64,000 bases of DNA from Arenibacter sp. F26102 (GCF_023015865.1 NZ_JALKBC010000011.1:62001-126000), one strand, 5' to 3'. Numbered from the stretch's first letter, positions 9,611 through 19,391 are shown. Numbers and translations are program-made. Notes: generated by a model from the sequence alone, not told the origin.

Positions 9611-10462
9611 ATGATGAAACGTATAGCAGCCATATTAAAACAAGATCTGCCCTTTCTGAATTCTGCCAGAAACAAACTCTTATTGATTGGCTTTATTAGT
9701 CTGTATTCTTTCATTTTTATCAATATTTATGCGCCTTACAACATCAATAAATGGGGAGAAAATTATTATTGGGAGTTTGTCCTAATAGGCTTTAGTGTAC
9801 TTATTTTCAGTCAGTTTGTACTGCGTACAATATTTGGGCCCATAAGATTTAAAATCTATAGTTTACTTCTCTGGGGACTTATGGAAATAGGATTAATTGC
9901 CCTAATATTTGAGATTGCCTATAGTCCGCCTATGCGAGCGCTGCAAGAACAAATTTCGGAATTCATACTTAGCTTTTGGCAAATAGGTTTAGTAGTGGCG
10001 GTGCCCTATACAATGTTTTTATGGTATGCCAAAATCAAACAAAAATCACCCTTTGTTCAGGAAGTCCAACACCATAATCTTGGCTCCAATACATCGGGCA
10101 ATAAGGATTTGCTGGTCATAAACGGAGAAAATAACAAATTAATCATAGCAATTAAATATTTCCAATTATTGTATATTAAATCTGCAGGAAACTATCTGGA
10201 ACTTTTTTACATACAAGGAGAACAAACCGTTAGGGAATTGGTGAGGTTGAGTTTCAAAGAATTGGAAGGCATGATAAACGACCCGAACCTAATCCGTATC
10301 CATAGGTCATATATGGTAAATACCGCTCACATCTCCTCCTTTAAAAAAACCAAAAAAGGTTACGCCCTAAGGGTGCAGTATATTGACAATGAAACAATTC
10401 CTGTTTCTTCCGGTTACAAGGCCGATTTTGAAAAAGCCATACACTCAACAATATCCCATTAA
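9611..10462 (+). CDS. Membrane-anchored LytTR-family transcription regulator
   Basis: A 283-residue protein with about four membrane segments in residues 20-140, followed by a LytTR DNA-binding domain (about 170-283). LytTR signatures are visible as YIKSAGNYLELFY and IRIHRSYMVNT, and the C-terminus has IPVSSGYKADF. It has no receiver domain, so it is likely a one-component membrane sensor or partner of an unseen kinase. Start: ATGATG, with either Met possible. The next genes on the same strand (di-haem peroxidase at 10601, beta-helix cytochrome at 11821) are its likely targets or partners by position only. LytTR domains bind DNA through a beta-sheet fold and often control envelope or stress functions. 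Confidence 0.88.
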   Translation: MMKRIAAILKQDLPFLNSARNKLLLIGFISLYSFIFINIYAPYNINKWGENYYWEFVLIGFSVLIFSQFVLRTIFGPIRFKIYSLLLWGLMEIGLIALIFEIAYSPPMRALQEQISEFILSFWQIGLVVAVPYTMFLWYAKIKQKSPFVQEVQHHNLGSNTSGNKDLLVINGENNKLIIAIKYFQLLYIKSAGNYLELFYIQGEQTVRELVRLSFKELEGMINDPNLIRIHRSYMVNTAHISSFKKTKKGYALRVQYIDNETIPVSSGYKADFEKAIHSTISH

Positions 10463-10600
10463 TCCCAAATAGGGTTATTTCATCACAAAGAAATTAGAAT
10501 AAGTAAGTTGTTAATACAACATTATTAATTTTGAGATAATTCGAGCTAATTTTTAACCATTACAAGACAAATGGTCAAATTATAGAGGGATATTGAACCA

Positions 10601-11800
10601 ATGAAAAAAAGTAAGTTCACATTAAAATTAATTCTATCAGGTTTACTTATAGGAACCCTAGCGGGAGTGTTCTTTTCCGGGCAAAAATCCACGCCCTATT
10701 ACCCAGTTCCGCTTTTAATGAGTACCTGCCCTCCTGGATTTAAATTGAATGCGAATAATGAGTGTATTGCCCGGAATCTTTATAATCAATATGCCATAAC
10801 CAACAAGGCCGGTGTTGGAGGTTTGAAATCCGCACTACCTGAAGTTCGCGATGGTTTTTCTCCCCAAGAAATAGACTTGGGTAGGTACTTGTTTTTTGAT
10901 CCCGCTCTTTCTGCCGACCAAACCATTTCCTGTGCAACATGCCATGACCCCAACAAAGGATTTGGTGATGGTTTACCGGTTAGCAAAGGCGTGGACGGTG
11001 TTAATCTAAAAAGGGGCGCCCCTTCACTGTACAATGTGGGCTATTTAAAAAGGCTCTTTTGGGACGGTCGTGCCACAACTTTGGAAGAACAAATGTTGGA
11101 ACCCTTGTTTTCCAAGGAAGAAATGGGAAATACTCCGGAAAATTTACTGCGGACTATTAATGGAATTGAAAATTACCAAAAATTATTTGCAGAAGCATTT
11201 CCAAAAAGGCAAAGGGACGAACTTATAGCGCTCAGCGAAATTACAAGGGCCATAGCAGCTTTCCAATCCTCTTTGCTTTCCCTAAATAGTAAATATGACC
11301 AATATGCCCATGGATATGATAAAGCGTTAAATAAGCACGAAATCGAAGGACTTAACGTATTTAGGTCTTTTGTGGCCCGTTGCGCAGAGTGCCACACCCC
11401 TCCCCTCTTTACAAATCAACAATTTGCCGTTATTGGCACACCTGAACCCGATGGCCTTGCGTTGGATCCAGGTGCCGAAATACCTTATAAAGATAAAAGC
11501 CTAAGAGGAGCATTTAAAGTTCCGAGTCTTAGGAATATAGCAAAAACAGCTCCTTATATGCACTCGGGGACATTCAAAACCCTTCGTGAAACGGTGCAAT
11601 TTTATACTGACGGTCGTGGGCATGCGGTTCCTGAAGGAGAGAATTTATTGATCCATTGGCACATTTGGGAACCCAATTTAACCGATTATGAATTGGACCG
11701 CCTGGTGGATTTTCTTAAAACCCTGACAGATGAATCTTTTAAGCCCATTATACCTGAGACACTCCCTTCCGGACTCAGAACATCAAAATCATCAACTTAA
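10601..11800 (+). CDS. Di-haem cytochrome c peroxidase (MauG/CCP family)
   Basis: A 399-residue exported protein with an N-terminal signal/anchor (about 5-26). It has two haem c motifs, CATCH at 111-115 and CAECH at 261-265, the spacing expected of bacterial di-haem peroxidases (CCP/MauG), which reduce hydrogen peroxide with electrons from cytochrome c or oxidise other substrates. After the second haem, PYMHSGTFKTLRETVQFY is the usual conserved C-terminal block. A short cysteine-containing segment before the first haem (about 41-56, CPPGFKLNANNEC) is an extra. The gene starts 138 bases after the LytTR regulator and ends 20 bases before a beta-helix/cytochrome fusion, so the last two are almost certainly cotranscribed. 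Confidence 0.92.
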   Translation: MKKSKFTLKLILSGLLIGTLAGVFFSGQKSTPYYPVPLLMSTCPPGFKLNANNECIARNLYNQYAITNKAGVGGLKSALPEVRDGFSPQEIDLGRYLFFDPALSADQTISCATCHDPNKGFGDGLPVSKGVDGVNLKRGAPSLYNVGYLKRLFWDGRATTLEEQMLEPLFSKEEMGNTPENLLRTINGIENYQKLFAEAFPKRQRDELIALSEITRAIAAFQSSLLSLNSKYDQYAHGYDKALNKHEIEGLNVFRSFVARCAECHTPPLFTNQQFAVIGTPEPDGLALDPGAEIPYKDKSLRGAFKVPSLRNIAKTAPYMHSGTFKTLRETVQFYTDGRGHAVPEGENLLIHWHIWEPNLTDYELDRLVDFLKTLTDESFKPIIPETLPSGLRTSKSST

Positions 11801-11820
11801 TTAACCATCAATAAAATAAA

Positions 11821-13329
11821 ATGAAGAAAAAATCACCTTTATTAAAAATCATAGGATCTATAGTACTATTGGGTATTGGAGTGTTCTTGGGAAAATCGTT
11901 TTTTGGTCAAAAGAATGTAAATACAGTTCCTATACCCTCTACTATGAAGTATAGAAACATTGGTCTTTCCAACGATAATACCGATGTAGCTTCCCACCAA
12001 GGATTTACAGGAAAGATAATAGAAGTAAGAAAGGGGTCTTCTATTCAGAATGCTGTAAAAGAAGCAATTCCCGGTGATCTTATACGTGTTTATCCCGGAA
12101 CGTACTCGGAGAACGTTTATATTGACAAGGACAATATTAGCCTACAAGGGGTGGTAATCAATGGTGAATGGCCAACCTTGGACGGAAAAAAGGAAATTAA
12201 TGATGCGTTCCTCTATTCGGGCAATGGCATTTTAATAGAGAATTTTAAAATCATTAATTACAAAGGCAATGGTGTCATGGGCCAAGCTGGCAACAACTTT
12301 ATAATTCGCAATAACTGGATCATAGATACCGGTGTTTACGGCATTTTTCCGCAATATGGCAAAAACGGACTTATTGAACACAATGTTCTCAGTAAAATAG
12401 CGGATGCGGCCATTTACGTTGGTATGTGCGATAATGTTGATGTGTTACATAACGAAGTATTTGACAATGTTGCGGGCATAGAAATAGAAAATTCCAGGCA
12501 CTGTTTGGTCGAGAATAATTATGCGCACAATAATACCGCAGGCCTTCTGGCCTTTGTAACACCTGGTTTACCCATAAAAACCACTTTTGATGTTATTTTA
12601 CGTAACAATTTTGTGGTAAACAACAATCATGAAAACTTTGGTGCTCCAGGGTCTACCGTTTCAGGAATTCCCGCCGGAACGGGAATCCTTATAATGGCAG
12701 CCGACGATGTTGTTGTTGAAAACAATATCATAACAGGGAATAATAATACCGGGATTACCATAGTAGATCTTGCCACCGGGGCTCCCAAGGCCAATGACCC
12801 CAATTCTGAAGGAAACCCTGACAGGGTTGTAATTCTTGACAATATTATGTTCAACAATGGAAACGCTCCAACTGGTGAAATAAAGGCCATAATGCTTACC
12901 CAGATGGATACCAAGGGACCGGATATATTCGCATACGGCGGAGGTTCTGGAAGTACCATTAGGGATAAGAATAGGTATCGCACCTTTGGTTTGGATAATT
13001 ACGGTATCGCACAAATGACCGACACCAAAGATATACCGACATTGATGACTCCGTCTCCAGTGCCACCTAGATCGGTTTCCAAAGAAGAACTGGGCGAACT
13101 AACGTATTATGGTGTGTGTGCCGGTTGTCATGCCTTTGGAAATCGTTTAATTGGTCCTCCCATGGAAATTATACAGGCCATCCACCAGAACAATCCGCAG
13201 GGAATTGTAGACTATATAACTGCACCAAAAAATCTCAGGGAAGACTATCCCGAAATGCCACCACAGGACTATTTATCACATGAAGCCAAAATGGCCGTGG
13301 CGGAATATATCCTGGCCATGAAGGACTAG
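11821..13329 (+). CDS. Right-handed parallel beta-helix protein fused to a C-terminal cytochrome c domain
   Basis: A 502-residue exported protein. Residues 8-26 form a signal/anchor. Residues about 65-390 are a NosD-like right-handed beta-helix (repeated N-N and G-I turns such as GLIEHNV, CLVENNYAHNN, VVVENNIITGNNN). The last about 80 residues are a c-type cytochrome domain with CAGCH at 433-437 and a likely axial methionine in YPEMPP (about 479). Beta-helix domains of this kind bind or cut polysaccharides. A haem on the same chain suggests redox handling of a glycan or metal-bound substrate, but this is inference. It is cotranscribed with the di-haem peroxidase upstream (20-base gap), a plausible electron partner. 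Confidence 0.88.
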   Translation: MKKKSPLLKIIGSIVLLGIGVFLGKSFFGQKNVNTVPIPSTMKYRNIGLSNDNTDVASHQGFTGKIIEVRKGSSIQNAVKEAIPGDLIRVYPGTYSENVYIDKDNISLQGVVINGEWPTLDGKKEINDAFLYSGNGILIENFKIINYKGNGVMGQAGNNFIIRNNWIIDTGVYGIFPQYGKNGLIEHNVLSKIADAAIYVGMCDNVDVLHNEVFDNVAGIEIENSRHCLVENNYAHNNTAGLLAFVTPGLPIKTTFDVILRNNFVVNNNHENFGAPGSTVSGIPAGTGILIMAADDVVVENNIITGNNNTGITIVDLATGAPKANDPNSEGNPDRVVILDNIMFNNGNAPTGEIKAIMLTQMDTKGPDIFAYGGGSGSTIRDKNRYRTFGLDNYGIAQMTDTKDIPTLMTPSPVPPRSVSKEELGELTYYGVCAGCHAFGNRLIGPPMEIIQAIHQNNPQGIVDYITAPKNLREDYPEMPPQDYLSHEAKMAVAEYILAMKD

Positions 13330-13564
13330 TGTAAAATTTAGGTTCAATTATATTTTAGTAAAATGAAATCACATTTTGGAATAAAAGATAACCCCTGTAC
13401 CCGATCTGAATATTGAAGAAAAGGAAATATTTAGAGCATAACATTTCTATACCACAACCGTTGTTGCAGTTATTTATTCAGGAAGAAACTACTTGTCTTA
13501 CTTTGATTTATTCCCAAAAACTCTATTTGAACAGCGGAACAAAAAAGAAGATAAGTCCTTGTTC

Positions 13565-13597
13565 AAAAAATTAACCCTGCCCTTAGAAGGCAGGGTT
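13565..13597 (-). terminator. Rho-independent terminator for the 68-residue gene
   Basis: The arms AACCCTGCC (13573-13581) and GGCAGGGTT (13589-13597) pair perfectly over 9 bases with a 7-base loop. Read on the minus strand the hairpin is followed by AATTTTTT, so it ends transcription of the minus-strand gene at 13627-13833. Confidence 0.85.
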
Positions 13598-13626
13598 TAA
13601 AACTAAACTTTTAGATTTTCCACAGG

Positions 13627-13833
13627 CTAGCCTGCCAAATCCATCATTTTACCATTCTTTAATTTACCAAGTACGGTAACGTCCTTACTTTTCTTGTATT
13701 CTTCCAAAGCATATAACATTTGCTCCTCCGTATCCCTTCTGATTTTTATACCTCCAGTTTTTTGATTTTTATTTCGAACTTCAATATAATATCCGTCCTT
13801 TAGTTCCGTTGGTTTTGTCGCCGGCCTTCCCAT
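13627..13833 (-). CDS. Small conserved-looking protein, function unknown
   Basis: A 68-residue basic protein (start MGRPATKPTELKDGYYIEV, end KLKNGKMMDLAG). It has no signal peptide or membrane segment. The sequence alternates lysine/arginine with predicted beta then helical parts and looks like a small cytosolic, possibly nucleic-acid-binding protein, but I recognise no named domain. Support that it is a gene: a clean start, flavobacterial codon use, and a perfect terminator hairpin 30 bases after the stop on the same strand. It stands alone between the cytochrome group (plus strand) and the sugar operon (minus strand). Confidence 0.75.
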   Translation of the reverse strand: MGRPATKPTELKDGYYIEVRNKNQKTGGIKIRRDTEEQMLYALEEYKKSKDVTVLGKLKNGKMMDLAG

Positions 13834-14045
13834 ATTTAATAACTATTTTTACTGTTCAACTATTAATTAATCCTGTACTAAAAATCCATTAGTCGTATAA
13901 ACGTATGAAAACTTAACACAATAATCTCGAATAATATGGCTAATTAATGTATAATCCTAAAAAACATTGGTTTTTAACAAAATCTTGGCAGAAACACACG
14001 ATTTAAAATTTGAAAGTGCAGTTTTCAAAAAAACCCTTAAAATAG

Positions 14046-14085
14046 AAAAAAGGCTGTTAAAAGAAAAACTCTTTAAACAGCCTTT
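14046..14085 (-). terminator. Rho-independent terminator of the sugar operon
   Basis: The arms AAAGGCTGTT (14049-14058) and AACAGCCTTT (14076-14085) pair over 10 bases. On the minus strand the hairpin runs directly into a T-run (the A-run at 14046-14051). It lies just after the stop of the last gene of the operon at 14119. Confidence 0.85.
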
Positions 14086-14118
14086 GAACCTAAATTATAA
14101 AATTAACTTCCTTACTTA

Positions 14119-17100
14119 TTATTTTCCGAGAGGATGCTCTTTTAATAATTCCTCTGGGGAATAAAAGCCTTGTTTATCCTTTATTTGCTCACGAACTTCC
14201 TTTACTTTATCTGCAGTTATTACGGAGGCCTTATTTCCAAAAGTATTTCTAATATATGTTAATACGGCCGCAGTTTCGTCTGCAGTAAGCAAATTTCCAA
14301 ATGGTGTCATAGGCACTTGTCCAGGATAGGCCTTGCCATTAACCTCTATAGGTCCCATTAGTCCATTTGTTGTTAACTTTATAAGTCTATCAACATTACC
14401 AGTTACCCATTCAGATCCAGCAAGTGGAGGAAAGCCGGAAGCTTCCAGACCTTGGCCATCCGGTTGGTGGCATGTGGCACAATAGCCATCCCTCATATAT
14501 ATTTCCCTTCCTGCAACCAAAAGTTCTAAGTCTTTTCCCTTTAGATCGGTCTTTATTACCTCTTTGGGTTCTTCCCCTGCTTTGTGGCCATTTAAATGTG
14601 CCAGGGCCGATTCATAGGGTTTTTCCATCCATTTGTCCAATCCCTTTTTTCCAGCTTCAGTTATAATAGGAATTCCAACATCCCTACCCAACCAAGAAGC
14701 AGCAACCAAGGCCTCCAGTCTTACGCGAGGATTGTCATCCTTGGCTGCTTCCATTAGAAGGTCTGCTTGATCCGGGATCTGATGTCCTGCATAGCGAAGA
14801 ACACCTACTGCAGCCGCACGGGCTTTGAAATCTTTAGCGTTGAGTACTTGTTCTAGTAATTGTCCATCTACTTTATTCAAGCCCCATGTAACCCATAAAG
14901 CTTCCAGCAGATAGTGTTCATATTTGGGCTCACTTTTATCCAAGCTTGCCACCCAAGTCTTTAATTTTGACAAAACTTCTGAGGCATCCCTTGCTCTTAA
15001 TTCCCTTTTAGTTCTGTATCGGGTACGATATTCAGGAAGTTTAAGGTTTTCCAATAATTCATCTATACTGGCATCAACAATCTTGGCAGGTTCCACCAAA
15101 GGTCTAGATGGGTAGGTAATGCGATATACTCTCCCGTGTGCATGATCTCTAAGGGGATCACGGGCATTGTGCTGCATATGCCCAATAAGCACATTGTGCC
15201 AATCTATGACGTACAAAGAACCATCAGGAGCAAACTCCATATCTACAGGTCGAAAATTTTTATCGGTTGCAGAAATTAGGTCCTCTTGATGCTTGCTTAC
15301 ATAACCAGCAGTTTTAGAGTCATCTACCATTGAATGCTCCTTAATACCCAAGAAACCAATTGTATTGGCTATCAACATATTGCCTTGCGCGGCATCAGGA
15401 AAATGCCTACTTGATACAAATTCCAATCCAGAAGTTGGTCTCACCAAATGTTTCTTTTCAATAAGGTTTTCAGGTAATGGTGAACTTACCCCATAACGTG
15501 GTAAAATTGTTCCCGGCATCATCCAAGTAGCTGATGGACCTGAAGTATGTTCAAAAAATGGTTGCCCCCAATCATCGAAAGCAATACCCCATGGGTTTGG
15601 AATGGGCAATTGTGCAGTACGTTCCAAATGATGTCTTTGTGGGCTATACCTATAGAACCCACCATTAGTTCCTCTAACGGTACCATATGCAGTTTCCACA
15701 TTTGTATGCAAAAACACCCCTTCTCCCATATAGATTGCTCCTGAAGGATCGGCTGTAAACGCGCTAATTGCATGATGCGTATCGTGATCATCAAATCCAC
15801 TTAAAATGATATCCTTTGCATCGGCCTTATCATCGCCATCTGTATCCTTTAATAATACCAAGTTGGTTCCTTGAGAAACATATACTCCTTCTGGCGCAAA
15901 TTCAAATCCTATAGTAAGATGAAGTCCGTCCGCAAAGACAGTTTGCTTATCAGCCTTACCATCATTATCCGTATCCTCCAATATTAACAACTTATCATTG
16001 GGTTTACTATCGCCAGGCTTATAATGGGGGTAACTGGGCATTACCCCTACCCATAACCTTCCTTTATTATCGAAGGAAATTTGTACGGGATTGGCCAGAT
16101 CAGGAAACTCTACCTCAGAGGCAAAAAGTTCTATCTTATACCCTGGTGCCGTCTTAATTTTATCCAGTGCATCTTTCCCATATAAATACTCTGGTGTTCC
16201 ATTCTTATCACTGGCCTTATAATTGGTTTGTACTTCAGGTAGTTCCACGGTTTGAGCATCACTCTTGGCCAAATCCATTTTTTTGCCCTGTAGTGCTTCC
16301 CAAATCGCCGTATCGCGAATTGCGGTCATCTGACGTATTTTCTCTATCTCAAAAGGATAATTATCCGGACCGTATGGATCATAACGTCTTCCATAGGCAT
16401 GAACACCATTGGGGATTTTAAAATCGTTATGCCAGAACCAGTTTTTTTCATTTACGGCATCCAGCACCAATTCACGGTTTTCTTCGGCCTTACTTTCTTG
16501 GGTACCGAAAACTTTATCCGCCAACAACTTGGCAAATTTCTGGTATCCCAAATCGTTTAGCTGAAAACCGTCCTGGGTTAAATCTGTACTTTCGGATTGA
16601 TACCATTCTCTAGTGGGATCAAAAGCATTCACAAAAAGAACACCTTCTTCCGCGGCTACTTCTTTCATTGCCGCAGTGTATAGCTCTAGGTTCCCATTTT
16701 CTTTTTGTCCATTGGGCAAGTCCATCTTATCGGACAGATCTTCAAAGGCAATGGGCGATACAAGTGCCAATTGCGGAGGTGTGGCACCATTATATTTTTG
16801 ACTTAAAGTATGTTTAATAAACGCCCGTAATTCCTCTTTATAATTATCCAGGCCTTCTTGCCCTTCAAAAGACTCGGAATACCCAAAAAACCCGATAATA
16901 ATATCTGCTTTTAGGCTAGTAATCCATTCATCCGGAGAAGGAAAATGGCCAATAGGACCTGACCGGCGTCCGTCTTCACCGTCAACGAAATGTATGGCTT
17001 GCCCCGACTCATGCTGATATTTATCAGCACCAGGAAACGCCCAAGGCGAATTTCTTGAGGAATGCGGCCTAAATCCAGGTGTGTTACCACCATCACACAT

Positions 17101-17328
17101 ATTACGGATATAAAGCGAATCATTAGGGTAACGAAGATGCATTTCGGTTTCGAAATGTCCAAAGTTCATCATACGAGATCCCAAATTATTACCCACCAAC
17201 ACTATATGTGAGTTAGGTTCGATTTTTAAGGTATTGTCCTCCTCCTTACTACAGCTGTAAACGGCAAGGACTAGGAACAGCATCAGGAAAATCTTTCCCC
17301 AAGCAACTTTTTTACTAATATTCATCAT
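14119..17328 (-). CDS. SGNH-like / PVC-type haem-binding dehydrogenase / HEAT / cytochrome c fusion lipoprotein
   Basis: A 1069-residue exported protein. The N-terminus has a lipobox-like segment (VLAVYSCSKEE, Cys near 26). Residues about 35-280 form an SGNH-hydrolase-like domain in which catalytic residues are altered (GNNLG instead of GDS; DGFQLND instead of DxxH). Residues about 380-740 are a PVC-type membrane-bound dehydrogenase (Neelly) beta-propeller with LWVGVMPSYPHY and DTDNDGKADK repeats. About 770-900 are HEAT-like helices (ARAAAVGVLRYAG). A mono-haem cytochrome c follows, with CATCH at 950-954 and a likely Met ligand in VPMTPFG. Related proteins in Planctomycetes and Bacteroidota are linked to periplasmic sugar oxidation. 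It is the last gene of the minus-strand operon, 13 bases after a Gfo/Idh/MocA gene, so it may be the electron sink of that pathway. Confidence 0.88.
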   Translation of the reverse strand: MMNISKKVAWGKIFLMLFLVLAVYSCSKEEDNTLKIEPNSHIVLVGNNLGSRMMNFGHFETEMHLRYPNDSLYIRNMCDGGNTPGFRPHSSRNSPWAFPGADKYQHESGQAIHFVDGEDGRRSGPIGHFPSPDEWITSLKADIIIGFFGYSESFEGQEGLDNYKEELRAFIKHTLSQKYNGATPPQLALVSPIAFEDLSDKMDLPNGQKENGNLELYTAAMKEVAAEEGVLFVNAFDPTREWYQSESTDLTQDGFQLNDLGYQKFAKLLADKVFGTQESKAEENRELVLDAVNEKNWFWHNDFKIPNGVHAYGRRYDPYGPDNYPFEIEKIRQMTAIRDTAIWEALQGKKMDLAKSDAQTVELPEVQTNYKASDKNGTPEYLYGKDALDKIKTAPGYKIELFASEVEFPDLANPVQISFDNKGRLWVGVMPSYPHYKPGDSKPNDKLLILEDTDNDGKADKQTVFADGLHLTIGFEFAPEGVYVSQGTNLVLLKDTDGDDKADAKDIILSGFDDHDTHHAISAFTADPSGAIYMGEGVFLHTNVETAYGTVRGTNGGFYRYSPQRHHLERTAQLPIPNPWGIAFDDWGQPFFEHTSGPSATWMMPGTILPRYGVSSPLPENLIEKKHLVRPTSGLEFVSSRHFPDAAQGNMLIANTIGFLGIKEHSMVDDSKTAGYVSKHQEDLISATDKNFRPVDMEFAPDGSLYVIDWHNVLIGHMQHNARDPLRDHAHGRVYRITYPSRPLVEPAKIVDASIDELLENLKLPEYRTRYRTKRELRARDASEVLSKLKTWVASLDKSEPKYEHYLLEALWVTWGLNKVDGQLLEQVLNAKDFKARAAAVGVLRYAGHQIPDQADLLMEAAKDDNPRVRLEALVAASWLGRDVGIPIITEAGKKGLDKWMEKPYESALAHLNGHKAGEEPKEVIKTDLKGKDLELLVAGREIYMRDGYCATCHQPDGQGLEASGFPPLAGSEWVTGNVDRLIKLTTNGLMGPIEVNGKAYPGQVPMTPFGNLLTADETAAVLTYIRNTFGNKASVITADKVKEVREQIKDKQGFYSPEELLKEHPLGK

Positions 17329-17341
17329 TTTTGATATATAA

Positions 17342-18313
17342 TTAATTGATTTTCACGTGAATTCCTTCTTTTACAGACTTTTCACAAGCTTCTATAATTC
17401 GTTGACAGGTAATGGCATCTTCAAGACTTGAAAGTGGCGCCTCATTATTCCGTAGGACATTGTTGATAAAATGTGTCGCTGTATTTTTGATGGATTCCGG
17501 GTAGGATTGGTACGTTTGTGAGTGCGCACCATTGCGCTCATTTATGACCCAATCACGATAACTATAACGCGTACTACCTTTGGTTCCAATTACTTTTATG
17601 ATACAAGTCCATGGGTCCCCAGCATGGTCATCATTTGCGAAGCTAGCCGATAAATGACTCAGGGTACCGTTTTGCATTTGAATATTGGCCATTGCCACAT
17701 TTTCTTGTGGAGCTATAGTGGTATCAACGGTATGTTTTAGACAGGATACGGTTTTAGGTTGCCCGGCCAAATATAACATTGTATAACTATGATGGGTCAA
17801 TATCTGACGGATGACTCCTGGGTAGCGCGCCCTGATTTCTTCGGAATGATGAATATTGTACATCATATAAAACTGGGAAATGTCGCCCAGTTTACCACTT
17901 TCAATCATGGATTTAGCCCTTTTTATACCAGCTTCATAGATATAATTATGCACGGGCATACATTTCACCCCGGCTTTATTGACAGCTTCCTGCATGAGTT
18001 CCAGTTCAGAAATACTGGAGGCCGCGGGTTTTTCTACCAATATATGCTTTCCTGCCTTTGCTGCCCTTAAGGTATAATCGCAATGGGTTTCCATATTGGT
18101 CAATACAAAAACAGCATCTATTTCAGCATCACCCAACAAATCATCAACGGAACTGTAGGTCTTACACCCAAACTTTTCGGCTTTTTTTGCTCCCTTTTCA
18201 AAGGTTCTATTCCAAAGTCCCACGAGTTGCGCTCCTGGCAAGCTGTTAATGGCCTCCGCATGTAAATCGGCAATATCCCCTGCTCCTATTAATCCTATTC
18301 CTATATTTTTCAT
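17342..18313 (-). CDS. Gfo/Idh/MocA family oxidoreductase
   Basis: A 323-residue NAD(P)-dependent sugar or polyol dehydrogenase. The N-terminal Rossmann fold begins GIGLIGAGDIADLHAEAI, and the family motif EKPAASS sits near residue 94 (lysine of the EKP motif). The C-terminal domain is the usual alpha/beta fold with the active-site helix region LTHHSYTMLYLAG. No signal peptide. Its start overlaps the stop of the upstream epimerase gene by 4 bases, so the two are translationally coupled. It differs clearly from the other Gfo/Idh/MocA protein in this operon (20600-21754), so the pair probably act on different steps or substrates of the same sugar. The exact substrate cannot be read from sequence. 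Confidence 0.92.
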   Translation of the reverse strand: MKNIGIGLIGAGDIADLHAEAINSLPGAQLVGLWNRTFEKGAKKAEKFGCKTYSSVDDLLGDAEIDAVFVLTNMETHCDYTLRAAKAGKHILVEKPAASSISELELMQEAVNKAGVKCMPVHNYIYEAGIKRAKSMIESGKLGDISQFYMMYNIHHSEEIRARYPGVIRQILTHHSYTMLYLAGQPKTVSCLKHTVDTTIAPQENVAMANIQMQNGTLSHLSASFANDDHAGDPWTCIIKVIGTKGSTRYSYRDWVINERNGAHSQTYQSYPESIKNTATHFINNVLRNNEAPLSSLEDAITCQRIIEACEKSVKEGIHVKIN

Positions 18314-19329
18314 GAGGCAGCAGTAGAATATTTTAGAGTGCCCTTTTCTGCCATGGTCTTAAACTCCAATAATGAATTTTTTATTCCCTCGGCTATTTCG
18401 GTCAATGGTAAATCTTTAAATGTGTTTGCTATTTTTGAATGATCTAAATCGCATACAAAAAGGTTAGGTGGCGCTCCTTCGGTAATGGATAACGAAACAT
18501 AGTCTCCCATGCCCAAAGATTTAGCCTGTTCCTTAATAATTTCTAAAAATGAGGTGATCGGAATAGTTTCACCTTGTATATTAAACGCACCAAAGCCCTC
18601 ATAGGGCTGTAATACACAGGCAGCAAATTGTGCACCCACATCTTCAACAAAATGATAGTTTTCCCGTCCTTGATATGGCATTTCAAAGGGAATCACCTTT
18701 CCTGCCACCTGACCTAGGACTATAGCCTTTAAGGCATTGGTGGGCGCAGAAGTTTTTCCTTTATCCCTACCTTTCCCATAAGTAGTATTTAACCGCAGAC
18801 ATACCGTTGGTACTTTGGTATTGTCATGAAATAAACGAGCAAGATGCTCACCGGCCAATTTCCAAATTCCATAATGATTGGGTGGAGCTAAAGGGACATT
18901 TTCAGGAATGATGGATTCCGAATACATAAATCGCATACCATAAACTGCGGCAGAACTTGCAAACACAAACCGTTTCAGGTTGGTCAATTTTTCAGCTGCA
19001 TCAAAAAGTGCCATTGTACCTCCGGTATTTATTTCCATTCCACCAATATGGTCCCGGGAACAATCTGGACTTTGGTACGCCCCTAAATGTATAATGTGCG
19101 TAGGGTCCACTTCAAACAATACCCTTTCAATCTCCTTGTAATTGGAGACATCGAGAGTAACGAACTCCAAACGGGAATCCAAATCTTCACCCATCCACAA
19201 TTTCAATGGATCTGTATTATTTGAGCGTGTTGCAATAACAATTTTTCCAACCTCATTTGATTGTAAAAGTTTGTAAATTGTGACCGAACCTATGCAGCCT
19301 GTACCTCCGGTAATAAATATTTTGTGCAT
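18310..19329 (-). CDS. NAD-dependent epimerase/dehydratase (extended SDR)
   Basis: A 339-residue extended SDR enzyme. The nucleotide-binding motif is FITGGTGCIGSVTIY at the N-terminus. The catalytic residues are in the SSAAVYG region (serine/threonine) and NHYGIWKLAGEH (Y and K of YxxxK). Such enzymes epimerise, dehydrate or reduce sugars, often nucleotide-activated; here the setting suggests a free or oxidised sugar. It overlaps the following Gfo/Idh/MocA gene by 4 bases and lies 62 bases after the zinc dehydrogenase. No signal peptide, so cytosolic. Confidence 0.9.
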   Translation of the reverse strand: MHKIFITGGTGCIGSVTIYKLLQSNEVGKIVIATRSNNTDPLKLWMGEDLDSRLEFVTLDVSNYKEIERVLFEVDPTHIIHLGAYQSPDCSRDHIGGMEINTGGTMALFDAAEKLTNLKRFVFASSAAVYGMRFMYSESIIPENVPLAPPNHYGIWKLAGEHLARLFHDNTKVPTVCLRLNTTYGKGRDKGKTSAPTNALKAIVLGQVAGKVIPFEMPYQGRENYHFVEDVGAQFAACVLQPYEGFGAFNIQGETIPITSFLEIIKEQAKSLGMGDYVSLSITEGAPPNLFVCDLDHSKIANTFKDLPLTEIAEGIKNSLLEFKTMAEKGTLKYSTAAS

Positions 19330-19391
19330 AATCTTTAATGCTTGTTTTTTTAGATATTATGTTGTAGGTCTTATGTGGACCCAACGAATTT

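Noticed and set aside
12661-13014. Two overlapping antisense frames of about 117 codons under the beta-helix/cytochrome gene.
   Set aside because: Shadow frames of a gene with repeated codons; no signals of their own.
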